Shown here: piece by piece, positions 17,542 to 25,852 of the stretch
Layout: every line of letters starts with the position of its first letter
Position numbering within the stretch: the stretch's first letter is position 1
NCBI GenBank assembly: GCA_938005745.1
Contig: CALLMM010000010.1
Coordinates: 62,001-126,000, forward strand
DNA: 64,000 bases
Source: an uncultured Chthonomonadales bacterium
Lineage (GTDB): Bacteria > Armatimonadota > Chthonomonadetes > Chthonomonadales > CAJBBX01
Direction of reading: 5' to 3'
The notes under the pieces: model-generated
Told to the model about the DNA's origin: nothing
Seen by the model: the letters and a program-made list of their open reading frames with translations, nothing else
Database searches by the model: none
Made by a program: the position numbers and the translations under genes

Positions 17542-18392
17542 CGCGAGGAGGGGGGAGGGAGAAGACCGCTGCGCGCGGTGCGCTTGGTTCCGTAGTCGCC
17601 GCGCTCTCCCCGCAGCGCCAGCGCCAGCGCGATGCGCCCCATATCCGTATCGGCGTTATCAATGGTGGTGATGCCGCTCTCCTGCAGCGCGGCGATGTAG
17701 GAGATGCCGACCTTCTCCGGTTCAACGGCGACCACCGTGATCTCCATCGGCTTCAGCGACTGAATCAGCGGCTTGTCCACCTGTTCCGCGCGGTTTTCGT
17801 TCTCTTCGGAGGCGCCGCAGACCAGCACCACAAAGTTGTTGGCGCGGGTGAAGTCTCCCTCGTACTCCAGCAGTCCCGCCTCGGCAAACGCTTTGAGGTC
17901 GCTCGCCGGCGCGCCCTTCGCCAGCATGGTCGCCAGCAGGCGGATGACGGAGCTTCTGTCGGCGGTCAGGTTGGGATGCGCCGCGCGCAGTTTGGGAAGC
18001 ATGTTCAGCAGGTTGTCGCTCAACCGATCCTGAAAATCGCGATGGATGAGCGTGGTGCTGTTGATGGTCGCGCCCGCCTGCGTCAGCGTCTCCCGGACTT
18101 TGAAGGTGGTCTCCGGGTAGTCGCCGGTCTGCACAATCGCGACATTTGCGCCGGTCAGCCTGTTCTGCAGGATGACCGGAACCAGTGCCGTGATGAAGTC
18201 CGACTTGCGTCGGTTCTCTTCCCGGAGGGGAGCGATCTCCGTCGTGAAGCGGGCGTTGAGTTCGTCCAGGCGCCGGGTCAGGCGTTCGACGATGGCGCCC
18301 TGCACGTAGGTGCTGCCGATCACCATGCCGATGCCGAGGGCGAGGAAGATTGCGACCAGCGTTAAGAGATGATAACGAAAAGCGGGAACCAT
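17538..18392 (-). CDS. SteB/MctB-like membrane protein (DUF3186, copper transporter family)
   Basis: A 284-aa protein of the family that includes mycobacterial MctB (Rv1698) and corynebacterial SteB. It has the characteristic N-terminus FRYHLLTLVAIFLALGIGM, a single helix at about 8-27 followed by a coiled coil to about residue 65 (LTRRLDELNARF...LREENRR), then a globular extracytoplasmic domain. MctB has been linked to copper handling. In Corynebacterium SteB recruits SteA to the division ring. Here it starts a tight operon with GT2 and an MraY-like transferase, which fits an envelope role better than copper export. Confidence 0.82.
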   Translation of the reverse strand: MVPAFRYHLLTLVAIFLALGIGMVIGSTYVQGAIVERLTRRLDELNARFTTEIAPLREENRRKSDFITALVPVILQNRLTGANVAIVQTGDYPETTFKVRETLTQAGATINSTTLIHRDFQDRLSDNLLNMLPKLRAAHPNLTADRSSVIRLLATMLAKGAPASDLKAFAEAGLLEYEGDFTRANNFVVLVCGASEENENRAEQVDKPLIQSLKPMEITVVAVEPEKVGISYIAALQESGITTIDNADTDMGRIALALALRGERGDYGTKRTARSGLLPPPSSR

Positions 18393-18517
18393 GTCGGGCT
18401 TCAGCGTTTTCCGGGGAGCGTTGAGCCGCTCCCGCTGCGGCGGCAGACGGCTCGCGCAACCCTCAACAACATACTACTTCCTGACGGCGAATTTCGTTTC
18501 GCCGACCGCCCGCCGGA

Positions 18518-19657
18518 TCAATCGCGCCGCCAGTAGGCGCAGCAGCGGGCGCAGATGGGGAAGTCGCCGTCTACCTGAAGCCGTTTCCGATGCTCCCGAT
18601 AGAGGTAGTTGTTCCAGATGTTCGTGAAGCGGTCTTCCAGAATGTTGCCGCAGACCACCTCGAAGCAGGGCGAGACATCGCCGTTGGGGAGAATATCGGT
18701 GTTGAGCCAGCCGCAGGCGGCGGGTTTGCGGAAGACAAAGGTCTCCGGCGAGTTGTAGTAGACGCGGATATCCTCGTCCGGGATGTCCGGGTGAAACAGA
18801 ACGGGGATCGTTTTCGGCTGCCGCTTGACCTCATGCACTAATTCGATCACGCGCTCCACATCCATCGGCGTATAGTCTATCCCGCCGCAGTCCTCGTAGG
18901 ACATTCTGTGCCACTGTCCCCATTTTGCATTATGGGCTTCGATCATGGAGCGGGTCATCTGCCACAGATGCTGGAAGTTCAACGCCTCCGCGCCCACCAT
19001 CTCGGCGACCCCGACCATGTCGGTGATATACTCGTAGTTGTCCGGGGTGATGGCGCAGTTGATGATGACGGCGGGCTTGTGCAGTCCCTTCTGCCGCTTC
19101 AGCTCCTGAAGGTGCAGGATGCCCTCGGTGGTGCGCTCGAAGGCGCGCTCGTGTCCGCGCACGTGGTTGTGAATGCCGCCCTTGCCGTCAATCGAGACGA
19201 CCATCATGTCGAGCGGATTCTCCAGCAGCGCTTCCGCCTTGCGCTTGAGCGTGGTCCCGTTGGTGGTGACGCCGCAGAGCATTCCCTGCCGTTTGATATG
19301 GTGCACCAGCGGCACAAAGTCGGGGTAGAGCGTCGGCTCGCCCCCGGTAAACCAGATGTAGGGCTTCCAGTGCCTGACATCATCCACGACGCTCTTCCAT
19401 GCCTCCAGCGGCAGGCTGTCCTTCGGGTTGGTGAAGACCGCGCCGTTGGCGACGAAGCTGCACATCTTACAGCGCAGATTGCAGCTCAAGGTCGGCTTGA
19501 AGGTGATGCCGAGCGGGGGTTTGCTGTAGCCCTGCGCCGTCTGCTGCTCCGGCGTCAGGCTCATGGCACGAAACTTATTGCGAAAGTACCACTGTACCAG
19601 TTGCGGATGGTTATAGATCGTTCGCAGCGCCGACTGAGCCGTTGCGAGCACGCTCAT
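18518..19657 (-). CDS. Radical SAM protein with SPASM-type C-terminus
   Basis: A 379-aa radical SAM enzyme. The cluster motif CNLRCKMC places Cys59, Cys63 and Cys66 on the SAM-binding 4Fe-4S centre; FTGGEPTLYPDF is the SAM-binding GGE motif and VVSIDG lies on a barrel strand. The C-terminal Cys-rich part (CGW, SPCFEVVCGN, ICARCCAYW) fits a SPASM domain with auxiliary clusters. N-terminal helices with YNHPQLVQWYFRNKF resemble family members linked to envelope or hopanoid-like loci. The gene sits 125 bases upstream of the SteB-like operon on the same strand. Substrate unknown. Confidence 0.85.
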   Translation of the reverse strand: MSVLATAQSALRTIYNHPQLVQWYFRNKFRAMSLTPEQQTAQGYSKPPLGITFKPTLSCNLRCKMCSFVANGAVFTNPKDSLPLEAWKSVVDDVRHWKPYIWFTGGEPTLYPDFVPLVHHIKRQGMLCGVTTNGTTLKRKAEALLENPLDMMVVSIDGKGGIHNHVRGHERAFERTTEGILHLQELKRQKGLHKPAVIINCAITPDNYEYITDMVGVAEMVGAEALNFQHLWQMTRSMIEAHNAKWGQWHRMSYEDCGGIDYTPMDVERVIELVHEVKRQPKTIPVLFHPDIPDEDIRVYYNSPETFVFRKPAACGWLNTDILPNGDVSPCFEVVCGNILEDRFTNIWNNYLYREHRKRLQVDGDFPICARCCAYWRRD

Positions 19658-19788
19658 GCGGGGATCCTCCTGTCCCGTGTGGTCGGCGAGGGCGCGTCCC
19701 GCGCATCGCCAACGTCAGCCTATTTTACTTGGCGAAGCAAAATTCCTGCCGGACTGCCAGAACATTCGGGGGCAACACGCCCTCAAAC

Positions 19789-19817
19789 CGTCATTGCGAG
19801 CGCAGCGAAGCAATCTC
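19789..19817. repeat. Copy of the TTGCGAGCG...GAAGCAATCTC repeat
   Basis: A CGTCATTGCGAGCGCAGCG core followed by AAGCAATCTC. It matches the repeat cluster near 2310-2435 and the inverted copy near 37683-37710. Confidence 0.7.
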
Positions 19818-19859
19818 CTGTCGTGCATCCGCGCAGCGGCGGAAGAGGCTGCGGACGCG

Positions 19860-20654
19860 CTACATCTGCGCGCGGAGGAACGCCACGCTGCGCGGAAGGA
19901 CGGTCTCCGCCGGACCAGACAGCCCGCACTCGAACGCCATATAGCCCGTAAAGCCGACCGCTTTCAGCGCATCGAAGATCGCCCGATAGTCAATGTCTCC
20001 GGTTCCCGGCTCTTTACGGGTGTTGTCCGCCAGGTGAACATGACCGATCACGTCTCCCACTTCGCGCAGGCTCTGCGGGGAGTTGGTCTCCTCGATATGC
20101 ATGTGAAAGACGTCGGACATCAGGCGCACGCCCGGGCTGTTGAGTTCGCGCACGATGCTCGCGCCGTCCCTCTGCTGCGGCAGCGCATTGGATTCGTAGC
20201 GGTTGAGCGGCTCCAGCAGCACCGCTGCGCCGACTTTCGCCGCATGTTCCGCCAGCGGCGCCAGCATCGCCAGCAGCAGTTCCCGCTCGATCTGCGGGCG
20301 CGATCTCCAGGGCGAGAGATCGGGAACCCGATCGTTATTGTTGAAGATCGGCACGGTAATGGGACCGACGGCTCCCAGTTCCGCCGCATAGTCCAGATGG
20401 CGTCGGAGCGCGTCGGCGCAGGCGGTGCGGCGTCGGGGATCGGGATGCACCAGTTCTGCTGGGTAGCCGCCGCAGATCGAGGAGGCTTTCACGGGGCTGT
20501 CGGCGAGCGCCGCCTTGCGCTCCGCAAAGCCTGCCGGATCGTTCAGATATCCGCCGTTCAGCTCCACGCCCTCAAAGCCGTACTGCTCCAGGTTCTTCAG
20601 CTTCTCCGCAAACGACGCGCCGGGAACCAGCCCTTCCTGACACGACAGTTTCAT
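19860..20654 (-). CDS. Xylose isomerase-like TIM-barrel (sugar phosphate isomerase/epimerase)
   Basis: A 264-aa AP-endonuclease-2-type barrel. Metal-site segments are visible: LLEPLNRYE with its Glu, LMSDVFHMHIEE with Asp and His, IGHVHLADNTR with His, and a final FECGLSG Glu. The family covers hydroxypyruvate isomerase, myo-inosose and 3-keto-sugar isomerases. ATG 20654 has AAGGAG exactly six bases upstream, so I prefer it over ATG 20672. It stands alone on the minus strand, 105 bases downstream of the queuosine transporter gene. Its substrate cannot be inferred. Confidence 0.87.
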   Translation of the reverse strand: MKLSCQEGLVPGASFAEKLKNLEQYGFEGVELNGGYLNDPAGFAERKAALADSPVKASSICGGYPAELVHPDPRRRTACADALRRHLDYAAELGAVGPITVPIFNNNDRVPDLSPWRSRPQIERELLLAMLAPLAEHAAKVGAAVLLEPLNRYESNALPQQRDGASIVRELNSPGVRLMSDVFHMHIEETNSPQSLREVGDVIGHVHLADNTRKEPGTGDIDYRAIFDALKAVGFTGYMAFECGLSGPAETVLPRSVAFLRAQM

Positions 20655-20759
20655 CCTTGTCTCCTTTGGCAAGCGGTTCAGACACTGCTCCGGGATCGGA
20701 CGACGCCGATCCGCGACAGGAAAGGATTCGACCTGCGCCGGCAGCTTCCCTCTCCGGGA

Positions 20760-21485
20760 TCAATCTTTCAGCGAAAAGGGATTGAAGTTGGTGTCCCGGT
20801 CGTAGTAGTCCTCATGTTCGGCGCGTTTGAGGAACGCGACGATGGCGTAGGTGACGGGGGTATTGGCGATCTCCCAGCCGACTTTGATGGCGTAGTTGGC
20901 GAACATTCCCAGCAGAAGCTGCTCGTTGGTCCAGATGCCCCAGAAAGCCAGCGGATAGAAGACGAGCGTATCCACGCCCTGCCCGACGGCGGTGGAGCCG
21001 ATGGTGCGGCTCCAGAGAAAGCGTCCGCGCGTCAGCAGCTTCATCTTCGCCATGACGAAGGAGTTGGTGAACTCGCCGATCCAGAACGCCAGGATCGAGG
21101 CGGCGATAATGCGCGGGGTGCTGCCGAAGACGATGACCAGCGCGTTCTGCAGATCGCTCTGGTACTGCGAGCCGCCGGCGGAGGGGAGGTTGATGACGAT
21201 GTAGCTCATGAACGAGGCGAAGATGATTGCGCCAAAGCCCGCCCAGATCACCTTGCGGCTGCGGGCGTAGCCGTAGACCTCGGTGAGGATGTCGCCAAAG
21301 ATGTAGCTGATCGGGAAGAAGAGATTGCCGGCTCCGAAGGTGAACCCGAACAGCACGCACAGTTTCGCCGGACCGATCAGGTTGGAGCAGAGCAGGACGG
21401 TTACGAACGCCGCCATAATCAGGTCATAGTATCTGTAGGTGCGGGTATGCTGGGACGCCGCCTCCTGCAGAGCTGTCTGCGACAC
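20760..21485 (-). CDS. Queuosine precursor transporter (YhhQ family)
   Basis: A 241-aa membrane protein of the YhhQ/VUT family, which imports queuosine precursors such as preQ0 or preQ1 for tRNA modification. About six helices are seen. Typical motifs are FPISYIFGDILTEVYGY near residue 58, IGEFTNSFVMAKMK and RTIGSTAVGQGVDTLVFYPLAF. The frame is open to 21566, but GTG 21485 with GAGGAA upstream begins the conserved region. I looked for a preQ1 riboswitch in the 210-base divergent leader and saw none. Queuosine biosynthesis genes are not in the window. Confidence 0.88.
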   Translation of the reverse strand: MSQTALQEAASQHTRTYRYYDLIMAAFVTVLLCSNLIGPAKLCVLFGFTFGAGNLFFPISYIFGDILTEVYGYARSRKVIWAGFGAIIFASFMSYIVINLPSAGGSQYQSDLQNALVIVFGSTPRIIAASILAFWIGEFTNSFVMAKMKLLTRGRFLWSRTIGSTAVGQGVDTLVFYPLAFWGIWTNEQLLLGMFANYAIKVGWEIANTPVTYAIVAFLKRAEHEDYYDRDTNFNPFSLKD

Positions 21486-21695
21486 AGGGAGGTTCCTCGC
21501 TTTCGTTTCAGTAGAGTCGCTGCCGGTGCGAATGCGCTCCCTTGCGCGTCGAATGACGCCGGACAATTCGCGAGCCTGTCCCGTTTTTCCTCCTGCCAGA
21601 GCGCGCCAGATTCAACAGGAAAAGAGCCGACGACTGCAGAACTGGCAGAAGAGGCGCTCTACACTATTTCGTCTTTCAGGGAGGTTGTCTGAGAT

Positions 21696-22775
21696 ATGAG
21701 AGGCGTACTTATCGGGCTGTGCGCGGCAATGGTTGCCGTTCCGATGACGGCGCAGGGACCCGCGCAGACTCCGGATCATCTGATGGCGCTGCGCGATCCG
21801 CGCGAGAAGCATCTGGCGAACGTGCGGCAGCTCACCTTTGGCGGCGATAATGCGGAAGCCTACTGGAGCTTCGACGGGAAGAGACTGATCTTTCAGGCGA
21901 AGCGCGGCGATATGAAAGCCGATCAGATGTTCGTTATCAACGCCGACGGAACCGGCGAGAAGATGGTCTCCAGCGGGACCGGGCGCACCACCTGCGGCTA
22001 CTTTCTGAAGAATAACCGGCAGATCATCTACTCCTCCACGCACGGCTACAGCCCGGAGGCGCCGACCCCGCCGGATCGCTCGCTGGGATATGTCTGGCCC
22101 GTCTATCCCTTCTATGCGATCTACATCGCCAACGCCGATGGAACCAACACCCGACCGCTCTATCCGAAAGAGGTCAAGCCGGGCGTGCTGACCGCCTACT
22201 ACGCCGAAGCGACCGTCTCCCCCGACGGCAAGCGGATCATCTTCACCTCGTCGAAGGACGGCGACCTAGAGATCTACTCGATGAAGACCGACGGCACGGA
22301 CGTGAAGCGGCTCACGAACCGGGTCGGCTACGACGGCGGACCCTACTTCTCGCCGGACAGCAAGATGATCGTCTGGCGCGCCTGGTATCCGCAGTCGGAG
22401 GAGGAGAAAGCCGACTACCTCAACCTGCTAAGCCGCAACCTGGTGCGCCCGAATAAGATGGAGATCTGGGTCGCAAATGCGGACGGCTCCAATCCACGGC
22501 AGGTAACCCGTCTGGGAGCCGCCAGTTTCGCCCCCTTCTTTACGCCGGACGGCAAGCATATCATCTTCTCCTCCAACTGGCACGATCCGCAGCGGCGCAA
22601 GTTCGAGCTGTTCATCATCGGGATTGACGGGCAGGGGCTGGAGAGGATCACCTACGGAGAGCAGTTTGACGGCTTCCCCATGTTCAGCCCGGACGGCAAG
22701 CGGCTGGTCTGGTGCTCCAACCGCAACATGACCAACCGCTCCACCAATGTCTTCGTGGCGGACTGGGTTCCGTGA
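21696..22775 (+). CDS. Secreted TolB-like beta-propeller protein
   Basis: A 359-aa exported protein. A signal peptide (MRGVLIGLCAAMVAVPMTAQ) precedes WD40-like/PD40 repeats of the TolB type: YWSFDGKRLIFQA, TVSPDGKRIIFTSSKDGDLEIY, YFSPDSKMIVW, FFTPDGKHIIFSS and MFSPDGKRLVWCSNR, each followed by an ADGT/TDGT-type loop. It has no catalytic domain, unlike the S9 peptidases that share such blades. GGGAGG lies about 11 bases before ATG. It may bind periplasmic partners, but Pal and the Tol proteins are not adjacent, so a Tol role is not shown. Confidence 0.85.
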   Translation: MRGVLIGLCAAMVAVPMTAQGPAQTPDHLMALRDPREKHLANVRQLTFGGDNAEAYWSFDGKRLIFQAKRGDMKADQMFVINADGTGEKMVSSGTGRTTCGYFLKNNRQIIYSSTHGYSPEAPTPPDRSLGYVWPVYPFYAIYIANADGTNTRPLYPKEVKPGVLTAYYAEATVSPDGKRIIFTSSKDGDLEIYSMKTDGTDVKRLTNRVGYDGGPYFSPDSKMIVWRAWYPQSEEEKADYLNLLSRNLVRPNKMEIWVANADGSNPRQVTRLGAASFAPFFTPDGKHIIFSSNWHDPQRRKFELFIIGIDGQGLERITYGEQFDGFPMFSPDGKRLVWCSNRNMTNRSTNVFVADWVP

Positions 22776-22864
22776 GAAATCCCGCCGCAAAAGGATCTAT
22801 TCGGCGCAAAGTCGGGTATTATCATAGGGAACATTTCAAAGACTGAAGAGGAGCCTCGCGTCGG

Positions 22865-23137
22865 ATGCGATTCCTGAACGGCTTTATTCTGATTGGCGTC
22901 ATCCTGCTGTTCATCAGCATCGCCGGACTGGTCTCGGGCAACACGCTGCTGACCGAGCCGGGACAGCCCATCAACCACTACGCCTGGCTGGAGTATCTGG
23001 GGGCGGCGGTGCTGATGCTGGTCAACGGCGCGGTCTCGATCTGGAATGCGCGCAATCAGGAGCAGAGGAAGCGGGAGAGCCAGAAGTCCGCTGCCCCCGC
23101 AGAGACCGAGGCGAGCGCGCCGGCGGAGCAGAAGTAG
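22865..23137 (+). CDS. Small two-helix membrane protein
   Basis: A 90-aa protein I do not recognise. It has two predicted membrane helices (about 6-24 and 44-61) and a hydrophilic, Ala/Glu/Lys-rich tail from residue 65, with NARNQEQRKRESQ directly after the second helix. GAGGAG lies about 11 bases before ATG 22865. It is followed after 34 bases by a small zinc-ribbon-like protein on the same strand, probably in one transcript. Confidence 0.75.
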   Translation: MRFLNGFILIGVILLFISIAGLVSGNTLLTEPGQPINHYAWLEYLGAAVLMLVNGAVSIWNARNQEQRKRESQKSAAPAETEASAPAEQK

Positions 23138-23171
23138 AAGGCTTGCCGGGCGCGGATCGGAGAGAGCTTTT

Positions 23172-23450
23172 ATGACGGAAGATATGACCCTGAATGAGGT
23201 GCGCTGCTGCGAGTGTGACAAGCCCATTCCCACCATCCCGCAGTGGCTTTCGGGGGTTAAGGTGAAGTTTCAGTGCGAGGAGTGTCGTCAGAAGCACCCG
23301 CGTGTGCCGGGGCTTCCCGATGTGGAACCCCGCAGCCGAATAGACGACGGGGATGTATACGGCGATCCGGGCGATGTGCCGGAGGATGTCGAGGAAGAGG
23401 AGCTGGATGACGAGGAGATAGGCGGCGACAGCGGCGAGGGATACGACTAG
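23172..23450 (+). CDS. Small CXXC zinc-ribbon-like protein with acidic tail
   Basis: A 92-aa protein with CCECDKPIPTIPQWL and FQCEECRQKHPRVPG, that is two CXXC pairs about 28 residues apart that could hold one zinc. The last 40 residues are almost all acidic or glycine. No family name is clear to me. The frame is open earlier, but ATG 23172 has GGAGAG just upstream. A strong terminator follows, closing the transcript that starts with the two-helix protein. Confidence 0.75.
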   Translation: MTEDMTLNEVRCCECDKPIPTIPQWLSGVKVKFQCEECRQKHPRVPGLPDVEPRSRIDDGDVYGDPGDVPEDVEEEELDDEEIGGDSGEGYD

Positions 23451-23478
23451 CCGCCGCAGAGACGCCCGGGACGTGTCT

Positions 23479-23520
23479 GGCGCAGGAGACCGGTTTCAGG
23501 ACCTCCTGCGCCTTTTCTTT
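23479..23520 (+). terminator. Intrinsic terminator
   Basis: Perfect 10-bp stem GGCGCAGGAG / CTCCTGCGCC with a 14-base loop, followed by TTTTCTTT. It ends the rightward transcript of the two small proteins and overlaps the last codons of the convergent gene. Confidence 0.85.
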
Positions 23521-23732
23521 CGCTCCGCCTCTTCGCGCTCCTGCTCCGCGTAGAGTTCCGCCAGCGCCATGTAGGGATTGAAAGCCTTCCCCTGATTGGC
23601 TTCCTGCTCCTGTCGGAACTCCTCGATGCGCTGATCCAGACGGTCCTTGCTGTTCAGCACCATGCGGATCAGGTAGGCGCAGACTGCCAGCCCGACCGCC
23701 ACATAGACAATCACCAGAAGGATACTGTTCAT
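23496..23732 (-). CDS. Small membrane-anchored coiled-coil protein
   Basis: A 78-aa protein of unknown function. One N-terminal helix (MNSILLVIVYVAVGLAVCAYL) is followed by a charged region with heptad-like pattern (KDRLDQRIEEFRQEQEANQ) and a second helix rich in Glu and Arg ending KKRRRRS. It resembles many small bacterial anchors without a name. It is transcribed alone, 70 bases downstream of the enolase-superfamily gene on the same strand. Confidence 0.7.
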   Translation of the reverse strand: MNSILLVIVYVAVGLAVCAYLIRMVLNSKDRLDQRIEEFRQEQEANQGKAFNPYMALAELYAEQEREEAERKKRRRRS

Positions 23733-23802
23733 ACTACACTCTACGCCTGCAGGACGGGAAACGCTTCAAAAGGTGTCTCTCGCCCCGCCGGCGGGCGGCG
23801 GG

Positions 23803-24966
23803 CTACATCGGGAAGGGTTCGATCCAGGACTCTTCGATCTGTAAGCCGAAGCCGTCACCGGGCGTCGGGAAGAGACAGCTGTCCTGCATCACCGCCGGAC
23901 CCCAGGGAGTCGTGTAGTCTTCCGGACGAATGCCGGGCGGCGGACCCCAGTACTCCGCCCAGGGCGTGTTGGGCATCGCCGCCGTCAGGTGCAGACCGAA
24001 CTGCGTCAAGCCGCCTCCGTGCAGGATCACCTCCAGACCCGCCGCCTCCGCGATGGCGCAGATCTTCCGGCAGGCGGTCAGTCCGCCGACCCAGTGTATG
24101 TCCGGCTGCAGGATGTCCACTGCGCGCCGCTGCGCCAGAAAGGCAAAGGGGAACGGCGTATACATATGCTCGCCGGTCGCCAGCGTCTGCCAGGGAATCC
24201 GCTCGCGCACCGCCACATGCCCGTCCAGGTCTTCCGGGATCAGGTACTCCTCCATCCACTTCAGCCGGTAGCGGCGCAGACGCTCCGCAAGCCGAACCGT
24301 GTACTCGACGTCGAACGCCATATAGCAGTCGAGCATGATCTCGATCTCGTCGCCGACGGTCTCTCGCGCCCGCGCCACGAGCCGTTCATTCTCCTCCAGC
24401 CCGCGCAGTCCGTCTGTCGGACCGTAGGGGCAGGCGAGTTTCACCGCCCGAAACCCGATCTCCTTCTGCCAGTCCACATCGTTGCCAGTGGCGTAGGCGA
24501 AGATACGGTCGCGCGCCGCCCCGCCGAGCAGTTCATAGACCGGCTTGCGTTGCAGCTTCCCGGCGAGGTCCCACAGCGCCAGGTCCACCCCGCTGATTGC
24601 GGAGGAGGCGATCCCGACGGTTCCGTAGGGCTTGCTCATGCGGAACATCATGTCCCAGCACTTCTCGATGGCGAGACACTCCTCCCCGACCAGGCGCGGG
24701 GCGAAGTGGTCTTCGATGATCGCCGCGCATGCGCGTCCGAAGGAGGTCATTCCCAGCCCGTAGGTTCCATCTTCGGCGGTAACCTGCACCCAGACAGAGG
24801 ACCAGCGGTCGGGTAGCCAGGAGGGGCGATACCGCTTGTAGCGCGGGAACTTCGACATCGGATTGGCGACCTCCGCCTCGTCCGACCAGGGCGGACGGGT
24901 CGGCTTCGGGCGCGGCTTGCCTTCGGGAACCCGGATCTGCACGCAGCGAATGGACTGAATCTTCAT
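23803..24966 (-). CDS. Enolase-superfamily dehydratase, L-rhamnonate dehydratase-like
   Basis: A 387-aa mandelate-racemase-type dehydratase. Metal ligands fit Asp213 (MLDCYMAFDVEYT), Glu239 (KWMEEYLIPED) and Glu266 (LATGEHMYTPF). The general acid/base is His316 (VILHGGGLTQFG). The combination of DCYM with GEHMYT and HGGG is closest to L-rhamnonate dehydratase, which makes 2-keto-3-deoxy-L-rhamnonate. Related fuconate or galactonate enzymes are not excluded. It lies downstream of a sugar importer on the same strand (40-base gap to the permease), which suggests uptake and catabolism of a sugar acid or its glycoside. Confidence 0.82.
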   Translation of the reverse strand: MKIQSIRCVQIRVPEGKPRPKPTRPPWSDEAEVANPMSKFPRYKRYRPSWLPDRWSSVWVQVTAEDGTYGLGMTSFGRACAAIIEDHFAPRLVGEECLAIEKCWDMMFRMSKPYGTVGIASSAISGVDLALWDLAGKLQRKPVYELLGGAARDRIFAYATGNDVDWQKEIGFRAVKLACPYGPTDGLRGLEENERLVARARETVGDEIEIMLDCYMAFDVEYTVRLAERLRRYRLKWMEEYLIPEDLDGHVAVRERIPWQTLATGEHMYTPFPFAFLAQRRAVDILQPDIHWVGGLTACRKICAIAEAAGLEVILHGGGLTQFGLHLTAAMPNTPWAEYWGPPPGIRPEDYTTPWGPAVMQDSCLFPTPGDGFGLQIEESWIEPFPM

Positions 24967-25006
24967 GGATCACCTCTCTGTGTGACAGGGCGCGCAATTG
25001 CGCGGG

Positions 25007-25852
25007 CTACGCCTTGACGGCTCCCGCCGTGACGCCCTGTACGAAGGCGCGCATGCCGGCGGCAAACAGCATCACCAGCGGAATGCTGCCGATCACGTAG
25101 CCTGCGAGCGTGGGACCGTAGTCGAGATTGAACTCGCCGGAGAAGCGCGTTACGCCCACCGTGAAGGTCTGGATGGCGTTGTCGCTGATGGTTACGAGGG
25201 GCCAGATATAGTCGTTGTAGACGCCCAGCGTGGTCATGATGGCGATGGTGGCGAGGGTCGGCAGCGACAGAGGCAGCGCCAGCCGGCGGTAGATGGTGAA
25301 GTCGCTCGCGCCGTCCAGACGCATCGCCTCAAAAAGCTCCTCCGGCAGTCCGGAGAAGAAGGTGCGGCACAGCGCCACGCCCAGCACCTGACCGCCTGCC
25401 AGATAGGGCAGGATCAACGCCCAGCGCGTGTTGATCAGATCGAAAGACTGCACCAGCGCGTAGGTCGGGATGAGCGTCAGGATGCCGGGAACCATCAGCA
25501 GCGCGATCACCCCGAAGTAGATGAGGTCGCGCCCCGGAAACTGCAGCCGCGAGAGCGCATAGCCTGCCAGGGAGGAGAGCAGGATCACGCCCGGAACCAC
25601 CGCAAGGATGATGATCCCGGTGTTCAGCAGATAGCGCCAGAGCGCGCCCGCCGCCTGCGCGTAGAAGTCCCAGCGGGGAGGTTTTGGCAGCCCCCAGAAG
25701 TTGGTGAAGATGTCGGCGTTGCTCTTGAGGGAGAGCAGGAGCATCATGAAGAGGGGCAGCAGCGACAGCCCCAGCAGCAGAAGCAGCAGGAGAAGGACGA
25801 CGCCCTGCCCCCAGGGAATCGGTCTTCGGCGGGTCTCACTCATCTGGCTCAC
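25007..25852 (-). CDS. Carbohydrate ABC transporter permease, MalG-like
   Basis: A 281-aa permease with six helices. The EAA loop reads EAMRLDGASDFTIYRRLALPL and contacts the ATPase. The long hydrophobic first helix (residues about 15-37) and the C-terminal GAVKA tail are as in MalG/LacG proteins. GTG 25852 has GGAGG seven bases upstream and overlaps the stop of the MalF-like gene (GTGA). ATG 25843 is an alternative. It forms an importer with the next two genes; no ATPase is encoded with it, as is common where one shared MsmX-type ATPase serves several systems. Confidence 0.92.
   Translation of the reverse strand: MSQMSETRRRPIPWGQGVVLLLLLLLLGLSLLPLFMMLLLSLKSNADIFTNFWGLPKPPRWDFYAQAAGALWRYLLNTGIIILAVVPGVILLSSLAGYALSRLQFPGRDLIYFGVIALLMVPGILTLIPTYALVQSFDLINTRWALILPYLAGGQVLGVALCRTFFSGLPEELFEAMRLDGASDFTIYRRLALPLSLPTLATIAIMTTLGVYNDYIWPLVTISDNAIQTFTVGVTRFSGEFNLDYGPTLAGYVIGSIPLVMLFAAGMRAFVQGVTAGAVKA

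Noticed and set aside
19656-21692. Open frame of 678 codons on the plus strand
   Set aside because: Antisense to the TIM-barrel and queuosine transporter genes, which have clear motifs and ribosome sites.
21486-21695. preQ1 riboswitch upstream of the queuosine precursor transporter
   Set aside because: Neither preQ1-I nor preQ1-II conserved blocks could be found in the leader on the minus strand.
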